DNA from: Aaosphaeria pasadenensis
Taxonomy: Eukaryota > Ascomycota > Dothideomycetes > Pleosporales
DNA length: 64,000 nt
Assembly: GCA_022813625.1 (NCBI GenBank)
Contig: JAKLMB010000040.1
Span: 1-64,000 of the forward strand
Direction: 5' to 3'
Program-made: the position numbers and the translations under genes
The notes under the pieces: model-generated
Seen by the model: only the letters and a program-made list of their open reading frames with translations
Database searches by the model: none
What the model was told of the DNA's origin: nothing
Shown here: positions 46,601 through 59,001 of the stretch, in pieces
How positions within the stretch are numbered: the first letter of the stretch is position 1
Layout: each line of letters opens with the position of its first letter

Positions 46601-49600
46601 CACCTTGGATGTTGTTGAGGACTTTGTGCATCTGCTGATAATTCTTCTCACCGACCGTACGTCTCTAGTTCCCGTCGATGATGACATGGATACACAGACA
46701 GCGACAATGCGCAGAGACATTGCTCACGTACTTTGCTTCAAGCCGCTTTCCTTTTCTGATATGACGAGCCGCTTGTGCGACAAAGTTCAGAGTGCGGACG
46801 AATTTTCCGACGTTCTTTCTGAAATGACAAATTTCAGACCACCTGAGGGGTTGTCAGATACTGGCACATTTGAGCTGAAAGAACAGTATATTGAGCTCAT
46901 TGACCCGTATATACACCACTACAACCGAAACCAACGCGAGGAAGCTGAAACGATTTACAAGAATCACATGGCCAAGAAAACTGGAAAGGTGCCTAGTGAC
47001 ATCGTTTTCGAACCAAAGCTTCGGTCGATCCCTGATGGTCTTTTCAAGGACCTCTCTGGCTTCACCAGAACTTCACTTTTCACTCAGATCATTTACTACC
47101 TACTAGGCTATGCGATCGTCGCCCATACTGCAACACCAAGCATTCCGATAACGCGAGTAGAAACATATCTTCAGTTCGTTTTACAACTGCTACTTGTAGC
47201 AATTCTCGAAGATAATTCGGAGCAAAAATCTTGGGACGAAACAGGCTCGAATTCTCTAGTTACAGCTATCCTCACTAAGCACGCAAATGTCGGCCTTCCT
47301 GGTCATCCCACTATTCTTTCAATTCTGAAAACACTATTGGAAAAGGAAGAGTTCCGATCTTGCGAACCGAAAATAACGTTGATTCTTCACCGTTCCAAGC
47401 AGCGCCAGCAAAGTATTTTCATAATAGCGTCAGAGTCTCTTCACATGCCGACCGACAGAATGGACACTGCTTCACCTGCCTCGGTGACTGTGCACGAGAA
47501 GGAATTGAAGAAGAAGCAGGCGTTGGAAAGACAGGCACGAGTCATGGCGTCTTTCAAAGAACAACAAGGAAAATTCATGGCTAGCCAAGATTTCGACTGG
47601 GGAGGGGAGGATTTCAGTGATCTAGAAGATGAAGCCAGTGGAACCGCGACTGAAGAAGAGAAAGTCATGAAATATCCGTGCGGGACTTGTATTCTGTGCC
47701 AGGAGGAGACGAATGATCTGCGCCTCTACGGCACGTTTGGATTCGTCTCTGAAAGCACAATTCTTAGGGTCACAGATGTCCAAGACGACGACTGGGTCAA
47801 TGAGGTTCAGCAGACCCCTGAAAATCTGGATCGTTCAGCTGACGGTATCCGGCCGTTTGGAGTAGCCAGTAGAAACAGGCGTACAGTCATCAAGGTGACT
47901 TCCACCGGGGACAGCATAGTCACGGAGCGACAAGATCTGGGGCGCGGGTTTCCTTGTGCCCAGACTAGACGGGGTCCAGTGACTACGGGATGCGGGCATA
48001 TCATGCATTACAGCTGTTTTGAGGTGTATTTGCAAGCGACACAAAGACGACATGTCAGCCAAATTGCACGGAATCACCCTGAACGTCCAGAATTCAAAGA
48101 ATTCATGTGCCCCCTCTGTAAAGCGCTAGGCAATATTTTTCTGCCTATTATTTGGAAAGGACAGAAAATTGCCTATCCGGGTGCTTTGAGCACACAGACA
48201 TCATTTGAAGATTGGATAAGTTCACAAGTAGCCGAGCACATTACACAGCCAAGTCAGAAGCAAGAGGACCAAAACGCGGATATTCCTTCCATGTTCACGC
48301 AACAGCACAGAGCACTGTATAAATATGCATCTCAGGACTTTATACTTCCGGTCGCGTCTCGACTGCCGGAGATGGTGAAATCTACTTTCACCAACATACC
48401 AGCTTCTCAACCACCCGTTCAACACCGTTTCCAAGTCCCAGCTTTCCTTCAAATTCAAAATGAAGATCAGCCAGGTTCGATTGTCCCTCCGTCCGAATCA
48501 AGCCCTACGACTACCCAGAACTTTCCAATATTGGAACTTCTAAGAATCTATCAACGCTTGAGAGACACATTCCGTGTCAACTCAATTCACTCCACCTTCT
48601 CTTACCCAACCCTCATATCAAACGCTTCTGAGGATCTCATTTATACTGATGCGCTAGCAAATGCTCTCGGCTATTCTATTTCTGCCATTGAAATTGCTCA
48701 ACGAGGGGTACAATCGGAATCGATGAAAGGCACTTTACTCGATAAGATATCTCCCCAGTCTCTGACCCATCTGCGCATCTTTTCAGAAACTATCACTTCA
48801 TATATTGCCATCGGGAGTTTGCGGAATCAAGGCTCAGGCAAGACCATGGTGGAATATCTAGAAACCCAGGCTCGACAACTTCACCAGCTTTTCATTGGGC
48901 ATCCGAATATTTTCGATCCAAGCACGTTACCGTACGACTTGAAAGGAATACCCCCTCTTCTGCTTCAGGACCCTTTCATCTTCCTCTCGGAGTGCTCTGC
49001 TTGCGTTGTTCCCGCCCTGGAACTGGACATTCACCACATCATGCGTGTCTGTTATATCGCAGAACTGGTCCGAGTTGCATTGGCTTTCACAACTGAACGA
49101 ACGGCAGTAATAGCACCGGATAAAGACCAAGAATGGGAACAACTTGATGTTTCTGACCAAACGGCCAAGACCAGCTTCACAGAGCAAGAAGCACATAACA
49201 TGCTTTTATTCGTCACCTGCGTATTCGATGTTGCGCGCGCAGACAACACGGAAGTCTGCCTGGACCTCGACACTTTGAAGATCCCTCCACCATTCATGGC
49301 GCCCCATTACATGTCTTATATCTATAAGATGATGTCAACGTATGCCTTGTCATTCATCCGGAAGTCGGCAATCCTCATGCATATTCGCTATGGTGTAGAT
49401 CTTCCCCATATACCCTTCGATCAGGTAGATCGACCAGAGCTTGACCGACTATCATCCTTACTCAAGCTTCCTTCGTTGCACGAGTTATTTGCATCTTTTG
49501 GTGAACAGTCTGCTGCAGGTCATGCTACACGCTCAATGGTAACCGGATGGATACGCCACTGGGCTTGGGCACGGGAGGGAAGACAGCGATCTCAAACATC

Positions 49601-50138
49601 CATATCACTGTCACATCCGGCAATATTTGAACTAGTCGGGCTGCCTAAGAATTATGATGCCCTCACCGACGAGGCTATACGGAGAAAGTGCCCAACTACT
49701 GGAAGAGAGCTTACCGACCCATGCGTTTGTCTTTTCTGTGGAGAGATCATGTGCAGTCAAGGTGTCTGTTGCATGACCGATAAGAATAAGGGCGGCTGCA
49801 ACAAACACCAACTAAAGTAAGTCAAATCTCATGCCGAAACCATGACCATAGCTAACCTAGTGAATCTTAGATGCGGTGGTAACATCGGACTCTTCATCAA
49901 CATACGCAAGTGTATGGTTTTGTTCCTCAATCAGAACAACGGGACTTGGGCAGTCGCCCCCTATCTGGATAAGCATGGGGAGGTCGATCCTACATTAAGG
50001 AGACACCATCAATTATTCTTGAATCCAAAACGCTACGATGTTCTGCTGAGGAAGGTCTGGCTCGAAGGCGGTATTCAGAGTTTAATCGCCCGCCGATTAG
50101 AGGGAGACATTAACAATGGAGGGTGGGAGACCTTGTAG
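43623..50138 (+). CDS. UBR1: N-end-rule E3 ubiquitin ligase UBR1
   Basis: Two exons, join(43623..49816, 49871..50138), encode 2153 residues. The UBR box spans about 84-155 (GKPCGHIFKSGEATYRCKTC to HCNIH) and binds basic N-terminal residues. A ClpS-like domain (about 230-320, FALVLWNDEKHTVNDV) is the type-2 site. An acidic Ser/Pro linker follows, then a long helical body. The RING-H2 finger runs from CGTCILCQEE (about 1352) to FMCPLCKALGN (about 1495). The C-terminal cap starts at CPTTGRELTDPCVCLFCGE (about 2022) and crosses the intron to KCGGNIGLF. The ligase marks proteins with destabilising N-termini for the proteasome. The stop codon seen after HQLK lies inside the donor GTAAGT. The start is the least certain point, since a CAG acceptor-like site lies 20 nt downstream. 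Confidence 0.95.
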
Positions 50139-50569
50139 TCTCATGGGGATGGGTGTATCAAACAACGGTAGTCTTGCACCGATCCTGCTGCCAGTAGTGC
50201 TGTTCACACAAGTAAAAGTGACGTCGCACGACGTTCTACTCTTCATCAATTTAGCTCATAACTCTCTGGCGAGTGAATTAGCTACAACATTTTAGAAGGA
50301 AATGTACGGAGTATCTTATGAACGAAATTCGACCGGTGGGGTGATATCTGATGTTTCATTCCACCCTCCCACCCTCTGTGCCTCCATAACTATTTGCAGT
50401 CGAACCACCATTGACCAATGGGAGCGATCGAACACCGAAAGCAAGTGCACGGTCCACCTGTACAGATTTTTGATAGCATCCTCATTCATCACGCCTCTTC
50501 CTCAGATTCACGCCCCCCGCAAGTGTCATCATTTCCCGTATCCTATGCATTGGTTGTTAATATAGATCG
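50139..50569. other. Intergenic region between UBR1 and the MTF2-like gene
   Basis: 431 bp with one TACGGAGTA word at 50305-50313. No gene is seen. Confidence 0.4.
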
Positions 50570-51946
50570 ATGCCTGTTTCTAAGAATACATTATGCGCTT
50601 TCTCGCGGTCTCGCATGCCTGCTACCTTCTCGAGTTCTAAAAACCTCGTACCATTTCTGTACCAAACAGCGACAATTCAGCAATGGAATCCTTTGGGATT
50701 CCCGGTTGGACGCCGCAATGCGGGATCACACCATAGGCAGAACATCGATCTGCCATTGGACAATGTCGTTGACAACCAATTGTCAGTTGTCGAAGATGAA
50801 AGGTCGCCACGCAAAACCACCATTACGGGATCCGAGCGCGCTGCTTTCGAGAAGCTGTACAAAAAGTTCCAAACGACGGACGAGCACAAATCAAGCAGCG
50901 AGATACCTTTCTCCCATGAGATTGATCAAATCGCCGACGAGTGGTACGAGGAGGACGAAGAGAACACCCCCGATTCAGATTCGGCATCTCTTGATGCTGT
51001 GTTCGATTCCGTCCTTGCTGGTTTGCCCGCCAACCAAACGCATAAGACATTGTCGAGAAAGCCGACCGAGAATCTGAAGACCATAGCCGAACGGATACTG
51101 AAGCCAGAGCACGATGCAGCTCGACGTAAAGCGGCGCAGGAAACCCAGGCGGAGACAACGAGGAGGAAGGGAATGCAAGACGCAGAGAAGGCTCGGGTAC
51201 GAAATCTGTTCGATCATGCAAAGACCGACAGAGAAGTCTGGGACATTTTGGAACGCGAGGTCTTCAGCATGATCCGAAGTTTGGACCTGGACAGCGAGCA
51301 ACAACTTACCAAAAAGCCAACGAGCTCTCCGCGAGGCAAACATGCTACGGCATCGACTACTACTACCAATTCCGATCAATCAGGTTCCGCGGAGGGCCAA
51401 TTACAGTCTCAAACACGCATTTTGTTGCCCAACTATCCATCGCACTTGGTATATGCCACGCGCCTCCTCAACAAACGTTTCCCCTCATCTCCACTCGCAT
51501 TTTCCATCCTGCCGACGATGAAGTCGCTCGGACGTTCGTCGTACGCACTGGGCGCCTCCACCCAACTCTACAACCTCTTGATCATGAACACCTGGCTCCA
51601 GCATTCCTCTTTCACATACATCGAACACCTCCTCAAAGACATGAACAATAGCGGCGTCGAGCCCGACAACTTCACCCTCCGTATCCTCGAAGACGTCCTA
51701 CGCGAGTCCGACGACGCGCGGAAAGGAAAACTCGGAGAAGCGATGCGGCAGCTCTGGAAGATGGAGACCTTTGCCGAGGGTGCGAAGAGAATCGCGGCCT
51801 GGAAGGACTGGGTTGCGCAGAGACTCGGCGCGTGGAGCACCGCGGGAGCAGAGCAGGGGACACAATCCAACGGTTACAATCAGAGCGCTGTCGACTTGAG
51901 CACCCCTGAGGCGGACCAGAGCGACAGGATACTATCCCCCTCTTAA
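50570..51946 (+). CDS. MTF2-like mitochondrial protein
   Basis: A single exon encodes 458 residues. The N-terminus (MPVSKNTLCAFSRSRMPATF) is basic and Ser-rich with few acids, fitting a mitochondrial presequence. The middle is charged and disordered. The conserved part covers RVRNLFDHAKTDREVWDILE, LLPNYPSHLVYATRLLNKRF, FSILPTMKSLGRSSYALGAS, then the helical-repeat stretch FTYIEHLLKDMNNSGVEPDN. This resembles the C-terminal domain of yeast Mtf2 (Nam1), which acts in mitochondrial RNA processing and translation coupled to the mitochondrial RNA polymerase. The low-complexity tail after about 430 is not conserved. Confidence 0.82.
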   Translation: MPVSKNTLCAFSRSRMPATFSSSKNLVPFLYQTATIQQWNPLGFPVGRRNAGSHHRQNIDLPLDNVVDNQLSVVEDERSPRKTTITGSERAAFEKLYKKFQTTDEHKSSSEIPFSHEIDQIADEWYEEDEENTPDSDSASLDAVFDSVLAGLPANQTHKTLSRKPTENLKTIAERILKPEHDAARRKAAQETQAETTRRKGMQDAEKARVRNLFDHAKTDREVWDILEREVFSMIRSLDLDSEQQLTKKPTSSPRGKHATASTTTTNSDQSGSAEGQLQSQTRILLPNYPSHLVYATRLLNKRFPSSPLAFSILPTMKSLGRSSYALGASTQLYNLLIMNTWLQHSSFTYIEHLLKDMNNSGVEPDNFTLRILEDVLRESDDARKGKLGEAMRQLWKMETFAEGAKRIAAWKDWVAQRLGAWSTAGAEQGTQSNGYNQSAVDLSTPEADQSDRILSPS

Positions 51947-52515
51947 GACATAGTAGCCCTATGCTTTGAGGTGTTGGCGTGGAGCACTCATCTATCCGGT
52001 CCTATGGGAATAATCCACTCAACACTTCTGTACGGATCTCTGAGTAATGATACCTAAAATGTAGATGCTGCTGGAGAAACTGAACGGCGAAGAGAACGCC
52101 TCTCAACTTGGGTCGTTGTATTCTGGCCCAGAGTAAAGGGCTTCTCTACCCTCTTCTCCTAGCTGCCTGTTGTACAATATGTCTCGAATACGTAGAGGAA
52201 CCTTTTGCAATGAAATCATGTTCATTATCACCCAGACAAACAATCATGGCCCCAGTCAATGTAAATTTCTTGGAATGGTGCAATCGCAGGAGCACACGAC
52301 ACCAAACACGTTGTAATATGGCAACAGGGAAGAACAATATGTAAATTTATTTTATTTGAAGATCTAGCAAATTGCATGAAGCGCGTACAACGGGGGGTAT
52401 AAAGGCAATAGTAAAACGCCGCCAAATGCATTTCACACAAAGTATTCAGCTCCGGAATATGGACAGGAAGATAAGTGGTCGAGAGATATGCCTTGGGAAA
52501 ATCGTTTTATTCTGG
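51947..52515. other. Convergent 3' flanks of the MTF2-like gene and frq
   Basis: 569 bp between facing stop codons. Overlapping short ORFs on both strands have no family signal. Antisense transcription into frq from this side is known in Neurospora (qrf), but nothing here proves a promoter. Confidence 0.4.
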
Positions 52516-55500
52516 TCATCTCTTTCTTTGTGTGCTCGCCATACCATCACTCGTTCTGGTTCGCTTCAGGTTTTTTGCGCGTGTTGAGGCACTGCCGCTT
52601 GCATTGCTTGGGCGTTTGGAGCTACCGCCATCTTCAGTTCCCTGGTCCTGCCTGCTCACGGGAGTGTTGAAGCCGCTTCCACCACCAGCAGTCGCGGCAG
52701 AACTTCCGGCCGGAATTTCATAGGATAGTCGCTCAGCCAGATCGGCGTCATACTCTCTTTCGCTGGCTAACACCGTGTTAGGAACCAGTCTCCGTGCTGT
52801 AGCAAGAAAGTCAACACTGCTGTCTGTATCGCTTTCCGATCCAGATGATTCACCTTCTCCATCATTGTTCTCGCCATGACCGCCTGGGTTGTTAGGTGAA
52901 AGATTGACAAGTTGTACTTCAGTGTCAAAATCTCGATTGGAGGAACTCGATGTGGAAGGGCCAGAGGAAACGTCCGATTCCAGGTCTGAATCAACATCGC
53001 CAGATGAAGTAGAGTCAAACGGCATGAATGATGCGGGCGGCAATGCCGAACTCGGTAAGCTTCTACGCGAGGCAGACAAGATATCTTCTCGTACGATAGG
53101 TTGGTTGGCATCTCTTTCTTTTTGACTGACGGTTCGTTCGTTCAATGCATCCTGAATGAGTTTGGGGTATAAGTTTGATCTTCTAGCTTCGTGTTTACCT
53201 TGTGCAAGTGATTCATATTGCTGAGATCGCCTGACCTTGATGGAGAAATTATCATCTGGTTGCACCCCTCCTAGCCCAGAGGCCTCGAACTCCATGACAT
53301 CCGGACTGTCGTCACTAGAGTCACCACGAAGCGCCTCGGGCGAAAACCCTATGCTGCCCTCACTTGATGTTGTGCGAGCACCCTTAGGATCCAGATCCAA
53401 ATCCATGGGTTCAGAATCCCGTGGACCCCTTAACTCCCCTATCCCAGAAGGGTTATCCAAATGACGACGCGCGGCACTTCGAGTGGAGACTAAAGCTTCT
53501 ACTCCGAGTGGCTGAGTGGGAAGGCTTTTATATGAGCCGGTATTAATAACAGAGAAGCCTTTTCGGTCGCCACTCAAATCGGTGCAGAATTTAGCCTTGT
53601 TGTAGAATATAATTGGACCGTCTTCGCGCCTCTTCCGGGACGAGGAGCTTCTCATTGCTGAACTGGCGAAGCCTGACGAGTCACCTCGTTGTTGCGCAAG
53701 ATAAGGTGAGTTGCTTGAGGAGATGTCGATATTGTAAATATCATTCTCATCATCCGAGTCCTCCTTGTGGAAAAACAGTGGAGTGTAAGCCACCTTGTTT
53801 TGGTCCCTCTCTTTTACTGCACGCGCCATACGTCGTGCTTCCTGTTCTGGGTCCACGGAAGATGAATCGCCGCTGTGCCCACTGTGTTCGGTCTTCATGC
53901 GCTTGGAAGGTGACCCGGAGCTTGTTCCAGCCAATACGTCGTATGGTGAATAGTTACTCAGTCGTTCTGAGGAACTGTCGCTGTTCTTGGTGACATCAAC
54001 GCCACCTTTCCACCTTATCTTGCGGCCATCGTGCGAAAGTTCGAACTTGGAACTGTACTCCTGGACTGCTTCTTTTACGATACTCGGAGTAACATTAATC
54101 GTGTGGAGCTGAGCCATGTTAATCAGAAGGTTGAGATACAGCCAGCCATGACCTTCTTCTGGCGACACTTCAGACTCCATATCCGGGGGGGTAAAACCAA
54201 GGTGGCGAATGTATTCCATGTTCTCTGCAGGCACTTGAGCACGATACGGATCCAGATCGAGGGGTCGAGTGGGCCGCTGGTCGGGGGAACCGGATCCTTG
54301 GTCAGTCATGGAGGGGCGCAACTTTTGGGTACCGAACGAATGGGCAGACGTGTGATCGTCTTCGGAGCGGATTGGCATTATGCGAGCTTCACGCAAGCCT
54401 TCCTTGCGGAATGGCTGACCAGTTGCTTCTTTGGCCTCACGATCAGCAGTCGCTGCGGACTGCGCTACTTCTTCTTGTTGCGCTTGTTGCGGGTGATGTC
54501 CAGGTACGGAATGCTTTCCAGCAAAGATCTGCTCCAGGCGACGAACGATTAATTTCTTCTTCGCCTTGTCTGACATTGCTGCATTGTGCTTCGGTAAGAG
54601 GCCTGCCGGAATGTCTTGTAGGTAAGATCGAATGCTCTGTTGTTGGCGACTATACTGTGATCTGGACATCTGTCGATCACTGTTGTGACCGGATGGTGTC
54701 GGTGTCTGACCCGAGGGAGCATTAGAATATTGGCCCGACGCCGGCATTGATGCGTATCCGGACTCTGCAAACCGAGAATTGAGAGACGACGTCTTATGTT
54801 GATCCAGTGTAGCAGGGTACGGTGCAGCCAAGTTATTGGCGTTGTGTGAGGTGTCGTCAAGATTGGCGGCAAATGTGCGCAGAGTATCTTCCAGTTCCTT
54901 CTTCTTGTGATCAGGCAATCCGTGGAACCTCACCTCGAACAACTTTTCATCCTGAAGATGGGCATCGTACAATTTCTCATATTTCTTTAGCTTCTGCTTC
55001 AACTTCTTGTTCGCAACGGTCAGATCATCTATCACACTTCTGAACTCTTCAGTGCTACTCCCGTCTGTGCCAAGGTGAGCAAGGCTAGGGCGGTATGGCA
55101 TCGAAGTCGACTGTTGACGGTAAGGGGCGGGGCGCACATCGTAACCTTCTGGGGGAGTTCCTGAAGAGGAGGAGTTGCGGAGAAAGAAAGGTGGATCATC
55201 TGCTGGTCGTATCAGCTATTGTTGACCGAAAAGAGCGGGTTAGGACCTACTATCGGCAAACGATGTGTTGCTCTGGATGGCATTGTTGTTGGTGTTTTCA
55301 AACCACCTGCCTGCATCACTACTCTCTCCAGAGCTATTCTTATTCGTTATCTTAGGCGAAACACTCGAAGGTGGGTTCGCCTTGTCGCTGGCGGGTGGAT
55401 TGGGTGAACTAAGAGTGGTGCTCTGGGGTCGGATGCGTGTCTTTGCGACAAGCTTCTCGGTGGGCGGGCTATGGCGGAGAGATACAGATTGGTGAGCAGG

Positions 55501-55560
55501 CGGCCGTCGCGGGTGCGGAGTCGTGCTACGCGCGGGGATCGATCCAGGAGGATTGTTCAT
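52516..55560 (-). CDS. frq: Frequency circadian clock protein (FRQ)
   Basis: Two exons, complement(52516..55199, 55251..55560), encode 997 residues, close to Neurospora FRQ. I start at MNNPPGSIPARSTTPHPRR; an ATG 36 nt upstream is in frame. The dimerising coiled coil is at about 154-184 (FRSVIDDLTVANKKLKQKLK) followed by LFEVRFHGLP (190-199). Two casein kinase 1 contact regions follow: KAKKKLIVRRLEQIF (about 314-328) and GWLYLNLLINMAQLHTINVT (about 455-474) with GRKIRWKGG. SPSKRMKTEH (about 533-542) is a likely nuclear signal. The rest is Ser/Asp-rich and disordered, suiting progressive phosphorylation. FRQ with FRH and CK1 represses the White Collar complex. The intron ends in a tandem CAGCAG, so a one-residue longer form is possible. 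Confidence 0.95.
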
Positions 55561-58164
55561 GGCGAAAGCCTGTACTACAGAGATGGCAGTGGCCAATGCA
55601 GGAGCGTAGCAAGCATACTATGTGAACGTCGGGACAGTCGAGATCGTATGTGTTGGTAACGACGTAGGTGTGAACGGGAGCAAAGAGCGCGACCGATATG
55701 GCGGCGGCAGACTGCAGGTGCAGCTGCAGAGTTGGAAGAGTGAGGTGGGCCGGGGATGTGATGCGATGAGATATCCAGGTGTAGGAATAAGCTTTTCCTT
55801 TTCAAGTGTGGGGTCGATCAAAATTATGGATTGCAACCGTGGAGGGTGCTGTGTTTAGTGTGAATCGTCGAGGAGAGTGGTGAGGATGGTGATGACAACG
55901 GAAAGAGAGTGTTGGCAAGAGGTGAGCTGAAGTTGGCTTTGGTTGTGGTGATGGGTGCGAGTGCGAGCGTGAGCGTGGGCGTGGATGTTGGTGTGAAGGT
56001 GAGGGCGAGGGCGAGGATGAGGATGAGGATGATGAGGATTTGGAGAGGACACCGACGAGGCGGGCCTCGAAGGGTGGTTGAGTTGCAGCGACTGCCATGG
56101 GTGTGGATTGGGATCTGGAGATGATAATTGACCAAGGCATTCGATGTCATAGAATTCACGATCCGGATTGAAGTCTTGGCTGGTCATCGGGATCGGGAGG
56201 GAACCGTGCACAGTGGCGTTACCCTCCCATTTTTCCCAAGTTGGCAACACTATTCCTGTTTAGCACTTAGCAGGTTACGATACCTGTAACGATGCCCTCC
56301 ATACGAGGTATAGCGCTACATACGTACACAAAACGCCCATGGCTCTATCACCCGCATCCAATCAACGTCCGGTTATCAAAACTTGCAATCGCCGATCTAA
56401 CTATGTCATCGATGCCTCTTCCAGACCCTATGGCAAACCGTCTACATGTGTACATACTTACTACACAGGTACACAGTACAGCTACAAGGTATCAATTCTT
56501 AAAGGTTTCTCTTTCTAGGGTCGTCTATGTAGGTGTGTACCTAGGTTCTCATACCTCGTACCTTTTGTTAACCACCTCTTGCTCGTATATAAAAGACCCA
56601 TGGCGGCACGAAGACCCTCTGGCATTATGTATAATACCAATAGCGAATGTACCTACGGAGTACACAGAAGGCATCTGCTGGACTCTGGGGCCATAACTCT
56701 TCGATCAGGGCCCAGGCATGCTATATTGATCGCATCACTTGACGGGACATACAATACACGTCTACGGAGTACTCTTCTCTGATCGCTCCACAACTACGAT
56801 CTCCATGATCACCGCAATCACATTCAATCCTTCACTCGGCCCGCCTCCTATGTACTTGTAACACTCCGTACACGCAGGGTAGTAAATAGTCTCGTTCCCT
56901 TTACAACGTTTCACCTACAGCCTCAACCCTTTCGCCGCGTTCCATTCGAAATCTAGACCATGCCTACCGTCGATCTCTTGTTGGAATGGTTGGGCTATTG
57001 CCATTTATTGGCCTTCTTGATTTTTATTCCCCCTCTTGCCCTTTTTCCTTTCCATTTTCTTAGAATGGGGTGCCTGAACGCTACTCCCTCCTCCCCCCTA
57101 GCCCTACGCCTGCACACTTCCCTCTAACTCCAATCAACTACTTGATTGTAGGAACATATCAGCAAAGACCCTTTTTCTAGAACATTTGATCGCCCTGAAT
57201 AGACACACACATGCATACTCCGTACTTTGATTCTTGTCCGTACCTACAATATTCGTACCTCATAGGTATCTATGCATATGGTACCTCGAATTACATTGAG
57301 TTAGCTAACTTTAAATGGTGTAAGTCATGCAACGGGCGAGCAACACGGCGTTCACAGCCGATAGCCCATGGCCCATGACAGACGTATGGACGTTGGTTCC
57401 ATGCGTCCAGACTTTAGACCCCTCTCCGACGACAACCTAGTCACTGCCAGGCCGGCAATGCGAGGTTATCCTTCTCTCCGTGCTGGCTGCTTTCGGCTTC
57501 TGGACCCTGATGGGATCAGAATCGAATCGAATCGACTCCAACACAACCCAACACCAGTAGTACAGAGGTTTAGGTCAATAAACGAGTTACTCGTAGTCTT
57601 CGTGGTCTAACCTAGGCCTACGTACCGATTCGCCCAATCTCTTTTAGTCCCCTTCTCCCACCCCAAACGGCTCGTTGGATTTCTTCATCACGAATCGAGT
57701 CTGAAGGTGCGCATCGACTATTACTGTTTCTGTAACAGGACACATCTTTAATTGCATCATGCTACTCGGAACCGGTGTAGAGCCTTGGATTGCCTTTTCT
57801 TCCGTCATCATCATCCACCGTATCAGCGATGCTGTGCAGCAACTTGAGCGCTCCATGAGCCTCTCGAAACTCGTGGAAACTGACCATGTCATCATCTGAC
57901 CTCCAATAGAATATCTCCACCTCCGATCCGCCTCCTTGCACCAACAACATCTCCGATGTATCCTCAGAGCCTACACACCCTCGAAACTCATGTGACGTAA
58001 TCGGTTGCCTATCGTACCCAAGTATTCGTACATCCCGTCGTCGCAATCTCGATGCATTTCGCATTCAGTAATTTACATCTACGATCAATCGTACAACTCA
58101 AATCATATTGTACACCTCCTCAATCGATCGCGCGCACGCTCAGACTTTATCATCTCATCCATCG
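55561..58164. promoter_or_regulatory. Long frq upstream region
   Basis: 2.6 kb between the frq start and the COQ9 stop, both on the minus strand, so the whole region is frq upstream DNA. The proximal 700 bp are CT-rich on the frq sense strand and hold several ATG-led minus-strand ORFs of 70-130 codons (such as 55618-55836 and 55802-56140) that would be upstream ORFs if the transcript has a long leader. GATCGA words, core of White-Collar light elements, lie at 55814-55819, 56701-56706 and 56970-56975. TACGGAGTA words lie at 56654, 56763 and 57216. The placement fits a light-regulated promoter, but no element is proven. Confidence 0.55.
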
Positions 58165-59001
58165 TCATATCCTCACGCCCTTGCTCCTCAGTACGTTGAC
58201 AGCCGAATGACCTGTGTATCCAACCCATTCGCCCACGGCGCCCATGAAACTTCCCATGCGTGACACATCCTTCAACCTCGCATCGAAAAACTGTTCAGTC
58301 TCGATGAAATCCTTGGACGTATCTTGGGTCATGAACACATCCGATGCGGCGTACAGAGCTGACAGGCTTGCGCGCTTGGTGTACCAGCTCGAATCAACGC
58401 TGGTGTCTGCCGCGAGAAACCATATCTCGTCGGCCAGTCGCGCCAGTTCAGCTACAGATGCCGGGGCATAGGTTGGCTGGGCCATTATGGCGAGTGCCTA
58501 GAATCATGCATGAGAAAAGTACATATGCAGCCTGCACGTTTCATAGCAGTAACTTTAGATACGCACCTCTTGCCAACGGTGAATAATGGGTCCATTTGCA
58601 CGCAAACGTGCCAAAGTCAGCGCCCTGACCTTCGCTCCAACGCCCATTGCCTTCCCCTCAACCTGTCCCTCCGTAGGAAATTGGACAGAGTATTTCAGTG
58701 CAAGTCTTTGCGTGACCAGATGGTAATTGATCAAGTCAAAGACGCCCCGGGGGAGCAGATTCGTCGAGACGTCAAGATAACCAGCATCGCGGGCGCCAAA
58801 TTTCAGTGCTGCATTTGTGAAGCCGTGATCAGGGACATGCCGCATCGCTGCTGAGAGTATAGAAGACTCGGCCTCGGGGAAGGGCGGCGGCTGGTCGTGT
58901 TCATACGAATGGTATAAACATCTTTGTCGAATGGGTAAAGTATGATTTGGTTTTACTCGAAGTGTCCCAAAGACTGATTTAGATAATCGGATTGGGGCCA
59001 T
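58165..59001 (-). CDS. COQ9: Ubiquinone biosynthesis protein COQ9
   Basis: Two exons, complement(58165..58497, 58567..59001), encode 255 residues. The start MAPIRLSKSVFGTLRVKPNH is a mitochondrial presequence. The TetR-like fold follows: SSILSAAMRHVPDHGFTNAA, then LVTQRLALKYSVQ and VRALTLARLRANGPIIHRWQ. Exon 2 starts ALAIMAQPTYAPASVAELAR and contains DTSVDSSWYTKRASLSALYA, the conserved WYTKR region that forms the lipid-binding surface with Coq7. COQ9 presents the ubiquinone precursor to the Coq7 hydroxylase on the matrix face of the inner membrane. An upstream in-frame ATG at 59085 would spoil the presequence. Confidence 0.94.

Noticed and set aside
19806..50138. A functional gene cluster of proteasome and ubiquitin genes (PRE2, RPN3, UBR1)
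   Set aside because: The genes are 11-30 kb apart with unrelated genes between them, on different strands and with no shared promoter word that I can see. Coincidence is the simplest reading.
53613..54552. Plus-strand ORFs of 126 and 173 codons opposite frq
   Set aside because: They lie fully antisense to a strongly conserved frq exon, have no family signal and are explained by the Ser/Asp codon pattern of FRQ. Antisense frq RNA may exist, but a protein is not supported.
55802..56250. Ser/Pro/His-rich minus ORFs upstream of frq as an extra FRQ exon
   Set aside because: The low-complexity sequence has no match to FRQ, and the FRQ N-terminus is already complete from 55560. Kept only as possible uORFs.
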